NCBI GenBank assembly: GCA_025060075.1
Contig: JANXCZ010000048.1
Location: 1 to 35,062, forward strand
DNA: 35,062 bases
Direction of reading: 5' to 3'
Source of the DNA: Thermodesulfovibrio sp.
GTDB taxonomy: Bacteria; Nitrospirota; Thermodesulfovibrionia; Thermodesulfovibrionales; Thermodesulfovibrionaceae
The notes beneath the pieces were generated by a model, which saw only the letters and a program-made list of their open reading frames with translations, did no database searches and was not told the origin of the DNA. Shown here piece by piece: positions 30,552-35,062 of this stretch (the first letter of the stretch is position 1; each line of letters opens with the position of its first letter). The translations under genes were made by a program, and so were the position numbers.

Positions 30552-33234
30552 TCTTGAGTATTTTTTTAATCCAAGAAGAATTGCAGTTATAGGAGCTGAA
30601 AATACTCCTGGAACAGTTGGATATACAGTTTTTAGAAATCTTATCGGAGAAGAATACAAGGGCATTGTATATCCTGTAAATTCAAAATCAGACTCAATTC
30701 AGGGAGTTGAAGCCTACAGAAGACTGAGTGATATTTCAAAAGAGATAGATCTTGTTGTTATAGCTCAAGACTGTGGTTCAGGCATCTTAGATGTTCTTGA
30801 AGAATGTGGGCAGAAGGGTGTCAAGGGAGTTATTTTGCTTTGTCCTGATTTCAGAACAAGAGTTAAGGATGCAATGTATCTTGAAGAAAAAATAGAAGAA
30901 ATTCATAGAAAATATGGTTTCAGACTTTTAGGGCCTAATACTCTTGGCTTTATAAGACCCGGAATAAATTTAAATGCGAGTCTTTTCAGAAGAAAGCTTA
31001 ATAAGGGAAATATTGCTTTAATAGTTCAAAGTGCAACCCTTTCAGTTGCTCTTTTAGATAGAGCAGCTGATAAAAATATTGGATTTAGTTACTTTGTTTC
31101 TCTTGGTTCTGACATAGATATAGACATCGCTGATCTTATAGATTTTTTTGGTGTTGATCCTTCAACAAGAGCAATAGTTATATATATGCAGTCTATAAAA
31201 AATGGAAGAAAGTTTATGACTTCTGCGCGTTCCTTTGCTTTTTCAAAACCGATAGTAATAGTAAAATCAGGTAAGTTTGTTGAGTCTCAAGAGATTGCTA
31301 TAACTCACTCAGGATTACTTGCTGGAGAAGACAAGGTTTATGATACTGCCTTTAAAAGAGCAGGTGCTGTAAGGGTAGATGAGACTCTTGATATGTTTTA
31401 TATAACTGAAACTCTTTCGAAACAAAGAAGACCAAGAGGCAAAAGACTTGCAATAATTACCAATGCAGGTGCTCCAGCTGTCAGCGCTGTTGATAGTCTT
31501 ATTAAACTTGAGGGAGAGCTTGCGGAGTTTTCACAAGAAACTATAAAAGATTTAGAAGGTATTGTTCCTGCTCGTATAATTAGAAATCCCCTCGATTTAG
31601 TTTCAGATGCAAAACCTGAGGACTATGAGAATGCATTAAGAATAGTTATTAAAGATAAAAACGTAGATGGAGTCTTGATAATGTTTACTCCATCATTAGG
31701 AACTAATCCAGTAGAGACAGCTCAGAGGGTTATAAAAATAGTAAAGGAAAATCCATATAAACCTGTCCTTACAAACTGGATGGGAGCATCATCAGTTAGT
31801 GAAGCAAGAGAGATGCTTGACTCTAATGGAATTCCTACATTTGTAACTCCTGAGCAGGCAGTAAGAACATTTATGTATATGTATAAATATGACTTTAATC
31901 TTAAGCTACTTCTTGAAACTCCCCAAACTATTCTTAAAGACGTAACTTTTAATACAGAAAGAGTAACAGAAATTATTGAAAGAGCAATCTCTCAAGGAAG
32001 AACTGTTCCCACATTTTTTGAGGGCTCGGAAATACTCTCTGCATATGGAATTCCTGTAATTCTTACAAAAAGGGCAAATAACATACAGGAACTTAAAGAA
32101 GCAATCGCGGAAATAGGTTATCCTATTGTTTTAAAGATAGATACACCAAAAATAATACATAAATTTAAAAAAGGTGGAGTTATTCTTGATATAAGAGATG
32201 AAGAAAGAGCTATTGAGGGATTTAAGTGGCTTAAGTCACTTGCTAATGAACATGGAGATCCTGATGCTTCTGTTATAGTTCAGCCAATGGTTATAAGATA
32301 TGGATATGAGCTTGCTCTCGGAGCTAAAAAAGATCCAACCTTTGGAGCAGTTATTCTTTTTGGAACAGGAGGACATCTTCTTGAAGCATTGGAGGATTAC
32401 TCAGTTGGACTTCCTCCATTAAATCAAACCCTTGCAAGGAGACTTATGGAAGAGACAAAAATTTATAGATATCTTAAAAAATATCCTTACTATGAGAGTG
32501 TGCTTATTAAACTGGAAGAGACTATTGTAAAATTCTCATATCTTATATCTGATTTTCCTCAGATAAAAGAGTTTGATATTAATCCCATATTTATCACAGA
32601 CTCTGAAATATTCGCTCTTGACTGTAGCATAATCTTAGACAAGACTGCTCCAAAGAAAAAGACATTTATAAAAGGTGAGTTTTGCCCACCACATTTAAGT
32701 ATATGTCCATATCCTGTTCATCTTTATAAGGAAGTTGAGCTTAAAAATGGTGTAAAAGCAGTTTTAAGACCAATAAAAGCTGAAGATGAGTCTCTTATTG
32801 CAAGTCTTCTTGGAAGATGTTCTGAAAGAACCATAAGTCTTAGATTTTTCCAAAGAGCAATTGATCTAAGACATGAAAATCTTGTTAAGTTTTGTCAGAT
32901 TGACTATGACAGAAACTTAGCCTTTGTATGTGTAATAAAGGAAGCAGAAGAGGAAAAAATAATTGGCGATGTTAGAATTTCTCGTGACCCCGATGGAATA
33001 GATGCAGATATGGCTATACTTGTTGAAGATGAATGGCAGGGTAAGGGAGTTGGAAAGGCTTTATGTAGCTATGCTATTGAGGTAGCAAAGGATTTAGGAG
33101 TAAAAAGAATATGGATGGATATATTAAGGATTAATACATATATGCTTGGACTTGCAGAAAGATTGGGCTTTGTAAAACATCATGTAGAGGAGGATAGCAT
33201 TAAAGTGTTGTTAAACCTTGAAAACGATTCATGA
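30538..33234 (+). CDS. ADP-forming acyl-CoA synthetase-like protein fused to C-terminal GNAT acetyltransferase (Pat/PatZ-type architecture)
   Basis: [24 protein letters not shown] (CoA-binding), [29 protein letters not shown] (phospho-His region), [24 protein letters not shown] (ATP-grasp), [32 protein letters not shown] (GNAT Q-x-x-G-x-G/A). Confidence 0.9.
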   Translation: MSIYNLEYFFNPRRIAVIGAENTPGTVGYTVFRNLIGEEYKGIVYPVNSKSDSIQGVEAYRRLSDISKEIDLVVIAQDCGSGILDVLEECGQKGVKGVILLCPDFRTRVKDAMYLEEKIEEIHRKYGFRLLGPNTLGFIRPGINLNASLFRRKLNKGNIALIVQSATLSVALLDRAADKNIGFSYFVSLGSDIDIDIADLIDFFGVDPSTRAIVIYMQSIKNGRKFMTSARSFAFSKPIVIVKSGKFVESQEIAITHSGLLAGEDKVYDTAFKRAGAVRVDETLDMFYITETLSKQRRPRGKRLAIITNAGAPAVSAVDSLIKLEGELAEFSQETIKDLEGIVPARIIRNPLDLVSDAKPEDYENALRIVIKDKNVDGVLIMFTPSLGTNPVETAQRVIKIVKENPYKPVLTNWMGASSVSEAREMLDSNGIPTFVTPEQAVRTFMYMYKYDFNLKLLLETPQTILKDVTFNTERVTEIIERAISQGRTVPTFFEGSEILSAYGIPVILTKRANNIQELKEAIAEIGYPIVLKIDTPKIIHKFKKGGVILDIRDEERAIEGFKWLKSLANEHGDPDASVIVQPMVIRYGYELALGAKKDPTFGAVILFGTGGHLLEALEDYSVGLPPLNQTLARRLMEETKIYRYLKKYPYYESVLIKLEETIVKFSYLISDFPQIKEFDINPIFITDSEIFALDCSIILDKTAPKKKTFIKGEFCPPHLSICPYPVHLYKEVELKNGVKAVLRPIKAEDESLIASLLGRCSERTISLRFFQRAIDLRHENLVKFCQIDYDRNLAFVCVIKEAEEEKIIGDVRISRDPDGIDADMAILVEDEWQGKGVGKALCSYAIEVAKDLGVKRIWMDILRINTYMLGLAERLGFVKHHVEEDSIKVLLNLENDS

Positions 33235-34583
33235 CCGAAAGACTTCTAATTGCAGATGGAAACAGTAGTTTAAGGGAAACTCTAAGCAGTTATTTACAGA
33301 AAGAAGGTTTTATTGTTGATTGTGCATCAAACTTTCATCAAGCTTTAAACATATATGCTTCTTATCTTCATGATTTTGCAATTATTGAGATAGAGCTACC
33401 TGATGGTGATGGTATTGAATTGGCAGATAAGATTAAGATTTTAAATCCTAAGGTAAAAATAATTCTTACAACTTCATATCCATCAATAAACACAGCTATT
33501 AAGGCAATAAAACTTAAAGTAGAAGACTATCTTATTAAGCCATTCATTTATGATGAAGTAAAAGCTTGTCTTAAAAAAATTATTAGATCATCAGAAAATA
33601 AAACACAAACTGAAAAATTTTCAAATTTCAGAGAAAAAGACGAATTAGGATCAATAATCGGTGAGTCACCGGAGATTAAACTTCTATTTGAAAAGATAAA
33701 AAAAATTGCCAATACTCCCACAAATGTCTTACTTCTTGGTGAAACAGGAACTGGTAAAGAACTCTTTGCAAGAGCAATTCATGAGTCAAGTTATAGAAAA
33801 AAGAAACCTTTTGTAGCAATAAACTGTGCAAGTCTTCCTGAAAATCTTCTTGAGAGTGAACTTTTTGGTTTTGTTAAAGGAGCTTTTACTGGTGCTACTT
33901 CAGACAAAAAAGGACTTCTTGAAATAGCAGATGGTGGAACAGTCTTTCTTGATGAGATTGGAGATTTACCTTTAAGTCTTCAAGCAAAGCTCTTAAGAGT
34001 TTTAGAAGACATGGAGATTCGTCCTCTTGGCAGTGTTATAAGCAAAAAAGTTGACCTAAGATTCATATCTGCAACTAATAAGAATTTAATTGAAGCAGTA
34101 AAAGAGGGAAAATTTAGAGAAGATCTATTCTTTAGATTAAACGTTATTACCTTAACGATTCCACCACTAAGAGAAAGAGGTAAAGATATAGAGATTCTTG
34201 CTTATCATTTTATGCGTAAGTTTGCAATAAAGATGGGTAAAAATTTGAAAAAGATAGATCCTCAAGCTATAAAGCTTCTTTACAAACATTCATGGCCTGG
34301 TAATATAAGGGAATTACAGAATGTTATTGAACAAGCAGTTGTTTTCTGTGAAGGAGATACAATAAAACCTGAAGACCTTCCAGAGTATATACAGCATCCA
34401 GAAAAGTTCTTTGATAAAGCAAAAGAAATACCTTTTCTTTCAATTGAGGATTATACTAAGGAGTTTATACTAAAGTATCAATCTATCTATACAGAACAAG
34501 AACTTGCTGAAATACTTGGAATTACAAGAAAAACTTTATGGGAAAAGAGAAAAAAATGGGGAATTCCTCGTCCTTCCGAGTAG
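33231..34583 (+). CDS. Sigma54-dependent transcriptional activator (receiver-AAA+-Fis HTH) with atypical receiver
   Basis: [20 protein letters not shown] (Walker A), [19 protein letters not shown] (GAFTGA), [26 protein letters not shown] (Walker B), [15 protein letters not shown]; receiver reads [14 protein letters not shown] (Glu at phospho-acceptor). Confidence 0.93.
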   Translation: MTERLLIADGNSSLRETLSSYLQKEGFIVDCASNFHQALNIYASYLHDFAIIEIELPDGDGIELADKIKILNPKVKIILTTSYPSINTAIKAIKLKVEDYLIKPFIYDEVKACLKKIIRSSENKTQTEKFSNFREKDELGSIIGESPEIKLLFEKIKKIANTPTNVLLLGETGTGKELFARAIHESSYRKKKPFVAINCASLPENLLESELFGFVKGAFTGATSDKKGLLEIADGGTVFLDEIGDLPLSLQAKLLRVLEDMEIRPLGSVISKKVDLRFISATNKNLIEAVKEGKFREDLFFRLNVITLTIPPLRERGKDIEILAYHFMRKFAIKMGKNLKKIDPQAIKLLYKHSWPGNIRELQNVIEQAVVFCEGDTIKPEDLPEYIQHPEKFFDKAKEIPFLSIEDYTKEFILKYQSIYTEQELAEILGITRKTLWEKRKKWGIPRPSE

Positions 34584-34674
34584 TATTCCTTATTTTCAAG
34601 CCTTTAAGAATTATGTCTCAAATAATTTAACTTTTTTAGAATGTTACTTTTCTTCCAATACTTTTACTTTATGT

Positions 34675-34688
34675 AACGGTTAACCGTT
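34675..34688. terminator. Perfect 14-bp palindrome AACGGTTAACCGTT followed by T-run; short hairpin terminator or operator
   Basis: AACGG-TTAA-CCGTT then TTTT, between the sigma54 activator and the downstream exonuclease gene. Confidence 0.4.
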
Positions 34689-34759
34689 TTTTGAAAATTA
34701 AAATATCCTTATTTTTTAAAGCATTTTTTATTGGCATGTTGTTTGATCAATGTGTGTGT

Positions 34760-35062
34760 ATGTTTAATTTTTTCAAAAAAAACAAGATAGAGCCAAAACT
34801 TCTTAAGAAGAAAGAGTTTGTTGTACTTGACACTGAGCTTACAGGATTAAGTGAGAGGAATGACAGTATTATCTCAATCGGAGCAATCATAATGAAGGAA
34901 AGAAGTATTTTAATTGGAGATATTTTTTACAGAGTGCTTAATCCTCATTGCAAACCAAAAGATGAAACTGTGTTAATTCATAGGTTGACATCTACAGAGC
35001 TTGAGAAATCTCCAGATATAAAGCTTATTCTTAAGGAATTTTTGGATTTTCTTAAGGACAGA
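34760..35062 (+). CDS. 3'-5' exonuclease (DnaQ/PolIII epsilon-like), truncated by window edge
   Basis: Own translation: MFNFFKKNKIEPKLLKKKEFVVLDTELTGLSERNDSIISIGAIIMKERSILIGDIFYRVLNPHCKPKDETVLIHRLTSTELEKSPDIKLILKEFLDFLKDR (ExoI DTELTG motif). Confidence 0.85.
   Translation, partial: MFNFFKKNKIEPKLLKKKEFVVLDTELTGLSERNDSIISIGAIIMKERSILIGDIFYRVLNPHCKPKDETVLIHRLTSTELEKSPDIKLILKEFLDFLKDR

Noticed and set aside
34732-34747. Sigma54-like promoter TTGGCATG-N4-TTGAT upstream of the exonuclease gene
   Set aside because: The -12 element lacks the GC dinucleotide, and the resulting start would fall almost on the ATG; probably coincidence despite the adjacent sigma54 activator.
1-35062. CRISPR arrays, tRNAs, rRNAs, prophage or toxin-antitoxin/defence islands
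   Set aside because: No repeat-spacer periodicity, cloverleaf-like sequence, phage structural genes or defence-gene cluster seen on reading the window; the HSDR_N-like protein stands alone and is not evidence of a restriction system.

Overview
The window is a dense, AT-rich bacterial chromosomal segment. Its gene content suggests an anaerobic, possibly thermophilic lineage such as Thermodesulfovibrio/Nitrospirota; that is an inference from protein character only. It is mostly housekeeping genes: nadE, pgi, hemL, malQ-like, mtgA, cdaA-ybbR-glmM, gyrA, an acyl-CoA synthetase/GNAT fusion, and others. There are two signalling modules: a binding-protein lipoprotein + histidine kinase + response regulator set, and a sigma54 activator. 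I found no CRISPR array, tRNA, rRNA or intact mobile element. The strongest non-routine signals are: (1) an apparent operon sodB - DsrC/TusE-like fusion - korA - korB, in which the DsrC-like domain has lost both C-terminal functional cysteines and carries an unknown N-terminal domain; (2) a sigma54 activator whose receiver has Glu at the phospho-acceptor position and has lost one acidic-pocket residue; (3) an SBP-lipoprotein/CACHE-histidine-kinase pair with a convergent, tail-overlapping response regulator, and sequence signs of leaderless transcripts for the SBP and regulator genes; (4) convergent gene pairs that overlap at their 3' ends; (5) a decayed ~600 bp region upstream of sodB that may be a mobile-element relic.
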